This document shows, piece by piece, positions 47,315-55,719 of a stretch of 64,000 nt of DNA. Below the pieces are notes generated by a model that saw only the letters and a program-made list of their open reading frames with translations, had not been told where the DNA came from and did not search any database. Position 1 is the stretch's first letter. Each line of letters begins with the position of its first letter. This stretch comes from Helicobacter anatolicus (GTDB lineage Bacteria; Campylobacterota; Campylobacteria; Campylobacterales; Helicobacteraceae). The translations under genes were made by a program, and so were the position numbers. The DNA is taken from assembly GCF_021300615.1 (NCBI RefSeq), contig NZ_JAJTMY010000002.1, forward strand, positions 1-64,000, written 5' to 3'.

Positions 47315-47323
47315 TGGTATAAT
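47315..47323 (+). promoter_or_regulatory. Extended -10 promoter of ligA
   Basis: TGGTATAAT, 29 bases before the chosen ligA ATG. Confidence 0.55.
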
Positions 47324-47351
47324 TTGATCATTTTAATAAGTGGTGGAAAAA

Positions 47352-49313
47352 ATGATCAAAAATAATTTGCAGTATCAAGAATGCGTAAAACAACTTACAA
47401 AAATGGCATATCATTATTATGTCTTAGATGATCCTATAGCAAGCGATGAAGAGTATGATATTCTTTATCATCAAGTTAAGAATTATGAAGAAAAAAATCC
47501 AAAAGAAATTCTTTCTTCTTCGCCAACCCAAAGAGTGGGAATGCCTCCTCTTCTTGAATTTCAAAAAAGCACACATAAAAAGAAAATGTGGAGCTTAGAT
47601 GATGTTTTTAATTTCGAAGAATTAACAGAATGGTGTCAAAGGATTTTTAAACTTTATCCTGATGCGAGTTTTACTTGTTCTCCAAAATTTGATGGCGCTT
47701 CATTGAATCTGTATTATGAAAATGGAAAGCTAAAAAGTGCAGCTACGCGTGGAGATGGTGTGATGGGAGAACTAGTAACACAAAATGCTAAAACTATCCC
47801 TTCAATTCCTCTCGAGATTCCTTATTTTGATAATATCGAAGTGCGCGGGGAAGTGGTGATTACAAAAGAAGATTTTGAAAAAATTAATACTGAGAGATTA
47901 GAAAATAATGAAAGCTTGTTTGCTAACCCAAGAAACGCGGCAGCAGGGAGTATGCGACAATTAGATAGTGCGATTACTGCGCGTAGAAAGTTGCGTTTTA
48001 TTCCATGGGGATTTGGCGAGCATACATTACAGCAAGATAGTTTTTTTGAAAGTATGCAAAAAATTTTGTCATTAGGTTTTTATCCTGTTCCTTTTGTAAA
48101 AGTTTGCAAGGATTTGAAATCTATTCAAGCATATTATGAAGAAATTATGAAAATGCGTACAGATTTTGAAATGATGCTTGATGGTATGGTGGTGATGGTA
48201 GATTCTTTTAAACAGCAAGAAAGTTTGGGTTTTACGATAAAATCTCCGCGTTTTGCTTGTGCATATAAGTTTCCCGCAGTTGAAAAACATACAAAAATTT
48301 TATCAATAACAAATCAAGTAGGAAGGACAGGGGTGATTACTCCTGTAGCCGAGCTTGAACCTGTAGAGATTGAGGGTGCAGAGATAAAAAGGGCAACTTT
48401 GCATAATTATAAAGAAATTGAAAAAAAAGATATAAGAATGTTAGACTGGGTTGTTGTGATTAGAAGTGGGGATGTAATTCCAAAAATTATTAAACCGCTT
48501 GTAGAAAAACGCACAGGAGAAGAAAAAAAGATATTGCCTCCTACGCATTGTCCTGTGTGTAATCAAGAGCTTCTGATAGAAGATATTTTTATTAAATGCC
48601 AAAATTTACTTTGTGAAGCAAGGGTTAAGGAAAGTATTGTGCATTTTGCAAGCAAAAAGGCTTTAAATATTGATGGGTTGGGTGAGAGGATTGTTTATCA
48701 GCTTTTTGATGCAAATTTGGTGCATAGTGTGATTGATCTTTATAGTTTAGATTATGGAGAACTTTTAAAACTAGAAGGCTTCAAAGAAAAAAAAGCAAAA
48801 AATCTTTTAGAATCTATTGCAAATACGAAAAATATTGATTTGTGGCGGTTAATTAATGCATTAGGGATCGAGCATATTGGTGAGGGGGCGAGTAAAAAAC
48901 TTGCACAAAGTTTTGGACTATCGTGTTTTGAAAAAAATATTGAGGAGATTATTGGGCTTGAGGGGTTTGGTGAGGAGATGGCAAAATCTTTTGTAGAATT
49001 CTCTAATATTAATAAAAATTTAGTGCAAATGCTCTTAAAGATTCTTACACCCAAAAATATAATACAAGAGCAAAAACAAAATTATTTTTCTAAGAAGAAA
49101 ATTGTATTAACAGGGACATTGCAGCAACCAAGAGATTTGATTGTTGCGATGCTTGAGAATGTTGGGGCTAAGGTATCTAATTCTGTGAGTTCTAAAGTCG
49201 ATTTTGTAATCTGTGGAGAAAATGCAGGGAGCAAGCTAGAAAAAGCACAGGCTTTGGGGGTTAAAATTTTAAATGAAAGTGAGTTTTTTGCATACTTTAA
49301 TAAAGAGTCGTAA
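47352..49313 (+). CDS. ligA: NAD-dependent DNA ligase
   Basis: Seals nicks in replication and repair using NAD. The adenylation domain has the lysine in SPKFDGASLN; an OB fold, a four-cysteine zinc finger (CPVCNQ, then CQNLLC), a helix-hairpin-helix region (about 480-560) and a C-terminal BRCT domain (about 580-650) follow. Length is 653 residues from the ATG at 47352. GTG codons at 47340 and 47343 are in frame, but the MIKNN start resembles the H. pylori N-terminus. Confidence 0.96.
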   Translation: MIKNNLQYQECVKQLTKMAYHYYVLDDPIASDEEYDILYHQVKNYEEKNPKEILSSSPTQRVGMPPLLEFQKSTHKKKMWSLDDVFNFEELTEWCQRIFKLYPDASFTCSPKFDGASLNLYYENGKLKSAATRGDGVMGELVTQNAKTIPSIPLEIPYFDNIEVRGEVVITKEDFEKINTERLENNESLFANPRNAAAGSMRQLDSAITARRKLRFIPWGFGEHTLQQDSFFESMQKILSLGFYPVPFVKVCKDLKSIQAYYEEIMKMRTDFEMMLDGMVVMVDSFKQQESLGFTIKSPRFACAYKFPAVEKHTKILSITNQVGRTGVITPVAELEPVEIEGAEIKRATLHNYKEIEKKDIRMLDWVVVIRSGDVIPKIIKPLVEKRTGEEKKILPPTHCPVCNQELLIEDIFIKCQNLLCEARVKESIVHFASKKALNIDGLGERIVYQLFDANLVHSVIDLYSLDYGELLKLEGFKEKKAKNLLESIANTKNIDLWRLINALGIEHIGEGASKKLAQSFGLSCFEKNIEEIIGLEGFGEEMAKSFVEFSNINKNLVQMLLKILTPKNIIQEQKQNYFSKKKIVLTGTLQQPRDLIVAMLENVGAKVSNSVSSKVDFVICGENAGSKLEKAQALGVKILNESEFFAYFNKES

Positions 49314-49332
49314 GTATTAAAATGTAAATTTG

Positions 49333-49341
49333 TGTTATAAT
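49333..49341 (+). promoter_or_regulatory. Extended -10 promoter of thrS-infC-rpmI-rplT
   Basis: TGTTATAAT, 35 bases before the thrS start; AAGGA at 49366-49370. Confidence 0.55.
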
Positions 49342-49375
49342 TTTTTTAGGATTTTTTATATTTTTAAGGAAAGTG

Positions 49376-51187
49376 ATGTCAGAAATTATAGGTTTTAAGG
49401 TTGGAGAGGAAATTATTGATACTCAAACTGCACAAGAAAGAGGCTTAAGCGGAGAAGAGATCATTTTTGATAATTCTATAGAATCGCTATCAATTATTAG
49501 ACATTCTTGTGCGCATTTGATGGCACAAGCAATTAAAGAGCTTTATCCTGATGCGAAGTTTTTTGTTGGTCCTGTGGTAGATGAGGGATTTTATTATGAT
49601 TTTAAAACCGCTAGTAAAATTAGCGAGGAAGATCTGCCAAAAATAGAAAAGCAGATGAAAGAGATTGCAAAGAAAAAGTTGCCGATTAATAAGTCTGTGA
49701 TGAGCAGACAAGAGGCGATGGAAAAATTTAAAAATGATGAGTTGAAACAAGCAGTAATGAGTAGAATTACTGGTGATAGTTTTGGCATCTATAGACAAGG
49801 GGATTTTGAGGATTTGTGTCGTGGCCCACATTTACCTAATACAAGATTTTTGCATAGCTTTAAACTTACAAAACTTGCGGGTGCTTATTTAGGTGGAGAT
49901 GAAAAGGCTGAAATGCTAATTAGAATCTATGGGATTGCTTTTGCTGATAAAGAAACTCTTAATGCATATCTTACACAGATTGAAGAGGCAAAAAAACGCG
50001 ATCATAGAAAAATTGGTACAGAAATGGGGCTTTTTACTTTTGATGAAGAGGTTGGTGCAGGATTACCTATTTGGTTACCAAAAGGTGCAAGATTAAGAAG
50101 AAGAATTGAAGAAATGCTTACAAAGGCTTTGATGATTAGGGATTATGAACCTGTTAGAGGACCTGAGATTTTAAAAAGTAGTGTCTGGAAAATAAGTGGT
50201 CATTATGACAATTATGGTGAAAATATGTATTTCACGACGATTGATGATGTGGAATATGGCATCAAACCCATGAATTGTGTGGGGCATATCAAGGTTTATC
50301 AAAGTTCAATTAGAAGTTATCGTGAATTGCCTTTGCGTTTTTATGAATATGGAGTTGTGCATCGTCATGAAAAAAGTGGAGTGTTGCATGGATTATTAAG
50401 GGTAAGAGAATTCACGCAAGATGATGCGCATATTTTTTGCCGCCCAGAGCAAATTAAAGCAGAGGTGAGTAATATTATTGCTTTTACAGATAGTATTATG
50501 CAGGCTTTTGGATTTCATTATGAAATGGAGCTTGCAACAAGGCCTGAAAAATCTATCGGTGAGGATCGTGTTTGGGAGGTGGCAACTCAAGCTTTGGTAG
50601 ATGCCTTGCAAGAGCATAAGATTTCTTATAAAATTGATGAGGGTGGTGGAGCTTTTTATGGACCTAAAATTGATATAAAAATTACAGATGCTATTGGGAG
50701 AAAATGGCAGTGTGGAACAGTGCAAATTGATATGAATTTACCACATCGTTTTATGCTTGAATATGTTGATGAAAATAACCAAATGCAAGAACCTGTAATG
50801 ATCCATCGTGCAATTTTAGGTTCTTTTGAGCGTTTTAGTGCTATACTTACAGAGCATTTTGGCGGCGAATTTCCATTCTTTATAGCACCTACACAAATTG
50901 TGTTGATTCCAATTAGTGAAAATCAGCACGCTTATGCAGAGCAGTTGAGAAAACAAATTATTGCTTTGGGGGCTTATGCAGAGGTGATGGATAAAAATGA
51001 AACATTAAATAAAAAAATACGTAATGCTGAAAAACAGCGCGTGCCTATGATTTTAGTGATTGGTGAAAAAGAGCAGCAAAGTGGCACTTTGGCAATTAGA
51101 GATCGACGTGAAAAAAGCCAATATGAAATGAAGGAGAGTGAGTTTTTGAATATGATAGAAAAGAAAATGAGAGAGGTTAGCTTTTGA
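49376..51187 (+). CDS. thrS: Threonyl-tRNA synthetase
   Basis: Class II synthetase that charges tRNA-Thr. Domain order: a shortened N-terminal region with little of the TGS domain, the second additional (editing) domain with [18 protein letters not shown] and CRGPHLP, the catalytic core with class II motifs (MNCVGHI, the HRHEKSG loop), and the anticodon-binding domain. It has 603 residues against 642 in E. coli; the short N-terminus is also seen in H. pylori. GTG at 49373 is a possible alternative start. The stop overlaps infC (TTGA). Confidence 0.96.
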   Translation: MSEIIGFKVGEEIIDTQTAQERGLSGEEIIFDNSIESLSIIRHSCAHLMAQAIKELYPDAKFFVGPVVDEGFYYDFKTASKISEEDLPKIEKQMKEIAKKKLPINKSVMSRQEAMEKFKNDELKQAVMSRITGDSFGIYRQGDFEDLCRGPHLPNTRFLHSFKLTKLAGAYLGGDEKAEMLIRIYGIAFADKETLNAYLTQIEEAKKRDHRKIGTEMGLFTFDEEVGAGLPIWLPKGARLRRRIEEMLTKALMIRDYEPVRGPEILKSSVWKISGHYDNYGENMYFTTIDDVEYGIKPMNCVGHIKVYQSSIRSYRELPLRFYEYGVVHRHEKSGVLHGLLRVREFTQDDAHIFCRPEQIKAEVSNIIAFTDSIMQAFGFHYEMELATRPEKSIGEDRVWEVATQALVDALQEHKISYKIDEGGGAFYGPKIDIKITDAIGRKWQCGTVQIDMNLPHRFMLEYVDENNQMQEPVMIHRAILGSFERFSAILTEHFGGEFPFFIAPTQIVLIPISENQHAYAEQLRKQIIALGAYAEVMDKNETLNKKIRNAEKQRVPMILVIGEKEQQSGTLAIRDRREKSQYEMKESEFLNMIEKKMREVSF

Positions 51188-51708
51188 GTAAAGAAGAAGT
51201 TTTATTAAATCAGGATATTGATTTTGAAGAAGTAAGATGCGTTGGTGATGATGGTGAGGTGTATGGAATTATCTCTTCACAAGAGGCACAGAAAATTGCA
51301 GATTCTAAGGGACTTGACTTGGTATTGATCTCGCCAACAGCAAAACCACCGGTTTGCAAGGTGATGGATTATGGAAAATATCGTTATCAACTTGAAAAAA
51401 AGCAGAAAGAAGCAAGAAAAAAACAAAAACAAATTGAAATTAAAGAGATTAAGCTTTCAACACAGATTGCACAAAATGATATTAGCTATAAAGTAAAGCA
51501 TGCAAGAGAATTTATTTTAGATGAAAAGCATGTAAAATTTAAAGTTGTGCTTAAAGGTAGAGAGACTAGTGATCCACAAGGTGGTATTGATGTATTGCAT
51601 AAGGTAGCAAGTATGATTGAGGATATTGCAATGCAAGAAAAGGAGCCAAGAGTAGAGGGACGTTATGTAACATTACTTTTTGTTCCTAAAAAACAAGAAA
51701 AAAAATAA
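51184..51708 (+). CDS. infC: Translation initiation factor IF-3
   Basis: Binds the 30S subunit and proofreads start-codon selection. The 174 residues have the IF3 N-domain with [16 protein letters not shown], a lysine-rich linker, and the C-domain starting KEIKLSTQI. The start is TTG overlapping the thrS stop. A rare start codon is usual for infC and allows autoregulation, since IF-3 discriminates against non-canonical starts. The order infC-rpmI-rplT is conserved. Confidence 0.96.
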   Translation: MSKEEVLLNQDIDFEEVRCVGDDGEVYGIISSQEAQKIADSKGLDLVLISPTAKPPVCKVMDYGKYRYQLEKKQKEARKKQKQIEIKEIKLSTQIAQNDISYKVKHAREFILDEKHVKFKVVLKGRETSDPQGGIDVLHKVASMIEDIAMQEKEPRVEGRYVTLLFVPKKQEKK

Positions 51709-51746
51709 TATAATATAGATTTTAATCTTATGAAAGGAGTAGAACA

Positions 51747-51941
51747 ATGCCAAAGATGAAAACAAATCGTGGTGCTGCTAAGAGATTTAAAGTTAAAAAA
51801 AATCTCGTGAAGCGTGGTAGTGCTTTCAGAAGTCATATTTTGACTAAAAAAAGCCCTAAGAGAAAAACAAATCTTAGAAAACCACATTATGTGCATAGTG
51901 CTAATAGCGATTCGGTTAAAAATTTACTTTGTCAAGCATAA
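51747..51941 (+). CDS. rpmI: 50S ribosomal protein L35
   Basis: A 64-residue, very basic ribosomal protein starting [15 protein letters not shown], with normal length and a strong AAAGGAG site before the ATG. A TATAAT at 51709-51714 just after infC could add an internal promoter. Confidence 0.97.
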   Translation: MPKMKTNRGAAKRFKVKKNLVKRGSAFRSHILTKKSPKRKTNLRKPHYVHSANSDSVKNLLCQA

Positions 51942-52004
51942 TTTGCAAAGGTTGGTTTTAGGAAAAAGGCTCCCCTTTATAGGGCAAGATTAGCTAAATG
52001 CTAC

Positions 52005-52019
52005 ACCTAAAGTTTAGGT
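52005..52019 (+). promoter_or_regulatory. Small leader hairpin before rplT
   Basis: ACCTAA-AGT-TTAGGT is a perfect 6-bp inverted repeat ending 2 bases before the AAGGAG of rplT. In other bacteria L20 represses this operon by binding its leader; a role here is only suggested by position. Confidence 0.35.
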
Positions 52020-52031
52020 TAAGGAGAAAAA

Positions 52032-52394
52032 ATGAGAGTAAAAACAGGTTTTGTCAGAAGAAGACGCCATAAAAAAATACTAAAACTCGCTAGAGGTTTT
52101 TATAGCGGTAGAAGAAAACATTTTAGAAAGGCAAAAGAGCAGCTTGAAAGAAGCTTGTGTTATGCTTTTCGTGATAGAAAACAAAAGAAAAGAGATTTTA
52201 GAAGTCTTTGGATTGTGAGAATTAATGCGGCTTGCAGAATGAATGCAATGAGTTATTCCAAATTTATGCATGGGTTAAAGCTTGCAAATGTTGAGCTAGA
52301 TAGAAAAGTTTTGGCGGATATGGCAATGAATGATATGAATGCATTCAATAAAGTTGTGTCAATCTCAAAAGAAGCTTTAAACGCTCAAAAATAA
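52032..52394 (+). CDS. rplT: 50S ribosomal protein L20
   Basis: A 120-residue basic ribosomal protein needed early in 50S assembly. It shows the [14 protein letters not shown] and [11 protein letters not shown] motifs. AAGGAG precedes the ATG. It is the last gene of the thrS-infC-rpmI-rplT group; the next gene begins only 33 bases later behind a hairpin. Confidence 0.97.
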   Translation: MRVKTGFVRRRRHKKILKLARGFYSGRRKHFRKAKEQLERSLCYAFRDRKQKKRDFRSLWIVRINAACRMNAMSYSKFMHGLKLANVELDRKVLADMAMNDMNAFNKVVSISKEALNAQK

Positions 52395-52400
52395 TTTTTT

Positions 52401-52419
52401 CTCTCCCTTTTTGGGAGGG
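52401..52419 (+). promoter_or_regulatory. Hairpin covering the maf ribosome-binding site
   Basis: CTCTCCC and GGGAGGG form a 7-bp stem (one G-T pair) with a T5 loop. The 3' arm contains GGAGG (52414-52418), the ribosome-binding site for the ATG at 52428. No U tract follows, so it is more likely to modulate translation or partly attenuate than to be a full terminator. Confidence 0.5.
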
Positions 52420-52427
52420 ATGATTTT

Positions 52428-54335
52428 ATGAAACTTCTTGAAATACTTACAAAAGGAAAAATAGAAAATATCGAAAATTTTTTATCGCAAAGAATGATAA
52501 AAAATATGGAATTTTTTAAATCAAATTCTCCTCAATTATTTCAGCAACTACAAAAACCCCCGATTGATTATAATTTAGTTTTAGATTCTAGAGGGTTAAA
52601 TATTATTGATTTAAAACAACAAGTAATGCTTTATCCCGTGCTAGATTCTTGTTATACAATGGTTGAGACGCATTTAGAAATTGCTACCAAACCTACAAGT
52701 AATCCTCGTTGGAAAATGCATTATAATGATGTTTTTTTAGACTTTATTGATGAGAAAAAATTACCAATTACAGGGTTTGCAATTAATGAAATTATTAAAC
52801 TTGTACGGAAAAATCGTGGTATCAAAGAATACTATTTAGATCCAAAGTTTATGCCCACAACGATTTTGTATGGAATTTTAGGGGGATTGTTTTTAGAGTT
52901 TATGCGTGAAGAAGGTGTTTTTTTTCATTCACTTTTACTTTTTGAAGAAAATTTAGATTTTTTTCGTATTAGTTGTTATTTTGTGGACTATTATGAGCTT
53001 TTTAAACAGGTTTCGCAGGGTGGATTTTATCTTTGTATTCAAAATGTTGAAAATCGTAAAACTATTAGTAATTTTTTTGCATCTAAAAAGATTACTAATA
53101 ATTTTTTAATTTGTGAATTACAAAGCTATGTGAGTCCAAGATTGGAAAAACTAATTACATGGGTGCGGCAAGAATATAGTGCAAATAAAAGAGGTTGGGG
53201 GAGTTTTGAAGATGAGTGTATAGGACTTTTAAACACTCTGCAAAATAAAAATTATCCTTTTTTGTCTTATCCAAAGCGTTTGAATGTGCCAATTTGTGTG
53301 GTTGCAAATGGACCAAGTTTAGATTTTTTATTGCCCTTTATTAAAGAAAATGCAGAAAAGATGATTATTTTTTCTTGTGGTACAGCTTTAAAGCCTTTGA
53401 AAGATTATGGAATCTCTGTGGATTTTCAAATTGAAATTGAGCGTATTGATTATTTGAAAGATGTATTAGAGCAAGCACCATTGGGAGATACTACGCTTTT
53501 GTGTGGCAATATGGTAAATCCTAGTGCTTTGAAAATTGCAAAAGAGGCTTTTTTATTTTTGAGAGGGGGGAGTGCATCAAGCTATTTATTTAAAAATAGT
53601 GTGATGGAGTTTTGTGCTCCATTTGTAGGTAATGCAGGTGCTAGTTTAGCAATGCAATTGGGAAGTGAAGTTTTGTTGTGTGGGCTTGATTGTGGGTATA
53701 TTGAAGGGTTGAGTAAGCATGCAAAAAATTCTTATTATGGTGATGAGGAGGCAAAAATTCCACAAGATGCAATTGAGATTTTAGGAAATACACAAAAAAA
53801 AGTTTTTGCAGATTCTTTATTTTTGCTTTCTTTGCAAAATTTGCAAGAATCTATTAAAAAACTACAACCAAAAATGGTGCTTAACCTTGGAATGGGTGCA
53901 TATATAGAAGGGAGTAGGTTTGTAAAACCAACGGATTTTTCCCTTAAACCTATTGATAAAAAACAAATTTTACAGACTATTAAAAACTCTACAAAAAAGA
54001 TTGATGCATTTTCATTGGAGCAAAATATTCATGATGCTTATCTTTTTAGGGATCAAGTGTTAGAAATTTTGGGAAGGGAGATTCATAGCAAAAAAGAGTT
54101 GTTTGCATGCGTGGATAGGCTTTTTGCTTTTATGGTGCAAGTGAGTTATAAAAAACCACATTTAGGAATTTTGTTTGAAGGAAGTTTGGCACATATCTTA
54201 CAAAACTTGCTTTTAGCAAGTCTGCATCTACCTTATGATGATATTTTTTTATTTTATACACAAAGTTTAGAGATTATATCTTTAAGTTTTGATAGAATGC
54301 TAATACGATATAAATTATTACTTAAATTTATATAA
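52428..54335 (+). CDS. Motility accessory factor (Maf/DUF115) glycosyltransferase-like protein
   Basis: A 635-residue cytosolic protein of the Maf family, implicated in transferring nonulosonic acids (pseudaminic or legionaminic acid) to flagellin in Campylobacter and Helicobacter. The MptE-like core starts at about residue 285, with VVANGPSLDFLLPF, then FSCGTALKPLKDYGI and FVGNAGASLAMQLGS. The N-terminal region has the IDYNLVLDSRGLNI segment typical of Maf proteins. A G6 run (LRGGS) is too short for strong phase variation. It is the first gene of the phosphonate run, which raises the possibility that the glycan modified is on flagellin. Confidence 0.85.
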   Translation: MKLLEILTKGKIENIENFLSQRMIKNMEFFKSNSPQLFQQLQKPPIDYNLVLDSRGLNIIDLKQQVMLYPVLDSCYTMVETHLEIATKPTSNPRWKMHYNDVFLDFIDEKKLPITGFAINEIIKLVRKNRGIKEYYLDPKFMPTTILYGILGGLFLEFMREEGVFFHSLLLFEENLDFFRISCYFVDYYELFKQVSQGGFYLCIQNVENRKTISNFFASKKITNNFLICELQSYVSPRLEKLITWVRQEYSANKRGWGSFEDECIGLLNTLQNKNYPFLSYPKRLNVPICVVANGPSLDFLLPFIKENAEKMIIFSCGTALKPLKDYGISVDFQIEIERIDYLKDVLEQAPLGDTTLLCGNMVNPSALKIAKEAFLFLRGGSASSYLFKNSVMEFCAPFVGNAGASLAMQLGSEVLLCGLDCGYIEGLSKHAKNSYYGDEEAKIPQDAIEILGNTQKKVFADSLFLLSLQNLQESIKKLQPKMVLNLGMGAYIEGSRFVKPTDFSLKPIDKKQILQTIKNSTKKIDAFSLEQNIHDAYLFRDQVLEILGREIHSKKELFACVDRLFAFMVQVSYKKPHLGILFEGSLAHILQNLLLASLHLPYDDIFLFYTQSLEIISLSFDRMLIRYKLLLKFI

Positions 54336-54353
54336 ATAACTAAGAAAGAGATT

Positions 54354-54536
54354 GTGATGTTTTGGTTTTTGTTGTTTAGCGGGGAGGCGCATGCGTATTT
54401 AGATCCTAGTACAGGGTCTTTACTTTTATCTTCTGTAGTTGCAATTTTTGCTTCTTTTATATTTTTTATTAAAAATATTTTTTATAAGGTATTAAATGTG
54501 CTAGATTATCTCAGGGGGGGGGGGTGGCAAATCTAG
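54354..54536 (+). CDS. N-terminal anchor of a phase-variable CDP-glycerol transferase-like protein (OFF)
   Basis: 60 codons from GTG 54354 (or ATG 54357). A hydrophobic start ending in AHAYLDPSTGS is followed by a transmembrane segment (about 22-42) and basic residues. AYLDPxTGS N-termini occur on membrane proteins of surface-polysaccharide loci. The frame hits TAG at 54534 right after a G11 tract at 54514-54524. With G10 the frame continues GGGGKSSLLRD into the transferase domain, giving a protein of about 454 residues. The gene is therefore OFF in this sequence. Confidence 0.75.
   Translation: MMFWFLLFSGEAHAYLDPSTGSLLLSSVVAIFASFIFFIKNIFYKVLNVLDYLRGGGWQI
54514..54524 (+). repeat. G11 phase-variation tract
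   Basis: Eleven G. G10 or G13 joins the two reading frames. G11 stops at TAG 54534; G12 reads V-A-N-L-A-F and stops. Confidence 0.93.
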
Positions 54537-54654
54537 CCTTTTAAGAGATAGAAAAACCTATTCTTTAGTATTTTATTCTGAAGGTAAGCAATATTATAAT
54601 GTTTTTGCACCGATTTTAGATGCACTAGATTCTTGGGGCATTGATTATGTTTTT

Positions 54655-55719
54655 TTGACTTCTGATTCAAACGATCTGGCATTTTTACGCAAAAATAAAA
54701 ATAAAGTGCGTTTTATTGGCAAGGGTAATCTGGCATATTCTTTTTTAAATACTCTACGGGCAGATATTGTAGTAATGACAACACCAGGGCTAGATGTCTT
54801 AGAAATTAAAAGAAGTAAAGGTGTAGAGCATTATTGCCATATTGTACATTCTTTGGGAAGTCCAAATTATAGGGCTTTTGGAATGGATTATTATGATAGT
54901 ATTTTGATAAATGCGACAATGCAAGCAGATTTTATTAATCAAGTCACAAAGGCCCATCATGTAAAAGAAAAGATAATAAAAATTATTGGATCGCCCTATT
55001 GTGATATGTTAAATCACTTAAAAAACACATTGCAAGAAAATGTGCAGAAAAAAGTTTTTTTTCCAAATAAGGATTGTAAAAATAAAACCATCTTACTTTC
55101 ACCTTCTTGGGGCAAGGAAGGTGCTTTGGCAAAATATGGTATGGAACTTATTGATGCGATTTTAAAAGCAGGTTTTTATCTTATTATCCGCCCACATCCA
55201 CAAAGTCTTATTTCAGAAAAAGAGTTAATAACTACATTGCAAGATAAGGCAAGTCATGAACAAGTAGTATGGGATATTGACACACCAAATGTTTATGCAA
55301 TGGAGCAAAGCGATGTAATGATTTCGGATTTTTCAGGCATTATTTTTGATTATATTTGTCTTTATAATAAGCCAGTTTTAACGCTTGATTTTGAATTTGA
55401 TCATTCAGGTTATGATTCCGCAGATATTGATTTGATGTGGGAATTTAGCATTTTTGATCATATCGGTGGAAGGATTAACAAAAAAGATTTTGCACAGATA
55501 AAAAATTTGATTTTTGAAGCTTGTGTTGAGGATAAATATCAAGAAGCATTGCAAGAAGTAAAAAAATCTCTATGGACGCATGTAGGAGAATCTGGAGAGA
55601 TTGGAGCAAAGGCGATTTTAGAAATTAGGCAAAAAATTTTAGAGCAAAGACTTGGAAAATATTATGAGTTTGCACAAGAGTTTTTGCAAATACAAAAAAT
55701 TTTGGAGGGAGTTAAATGA
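54655..55719 (+). CDS. CDP-glycerol glycerophosphotransferase-family domain (phase-variable, out of frame)
   Basis: The frame is open from 54523; the first start-like codon is TTG 54655. The part resembles TagB/TagF transferases, which move a phospho-alcohol from a CDP donor to a glycan: LSPSWGKEGALAKYG, IIRPHPQS and MISDFSGIIFDY are visible. In this locus the donor could instead be a CMP-phosphonate. Without frame restoration a native ribosome start is unlikely, as no good Shine-Dalgarno site precedes 54655. The stop overlaps the next gene (ATGA) behind GGAGGG. Confidence 0.78.
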   Translation: MTSDSNDLAFLRKNKNKVRFIGKGNLAYSFLNTLRADIVVMTTPGLDVLEIKRSKGVEHYCHIVHSLGSPNYRAFGMDYYDSILINATMQADFINQVTKAHHVKEKIIKIIGSPYCDMLNHLKNTLQENVQKKVFFPNKDCKNKTILLSPSWGKEGALAKYGMELIDAILKAGFYLIIRPHPQSLISEKELITTLQDKASHEQVVWDIDTPNVYAMEQSDVMISDFSGIIFDYICLYNKPVLTLDFEFDHSGYDSADIDLMWEFSIFDHIGGRINKKDFAQIKNLIFEACVEDKYQEALQEVKKSLWTHVGESGEIGAKAILEIRQKILEQRLGKYYEFAQEFLQIQKILEGVK

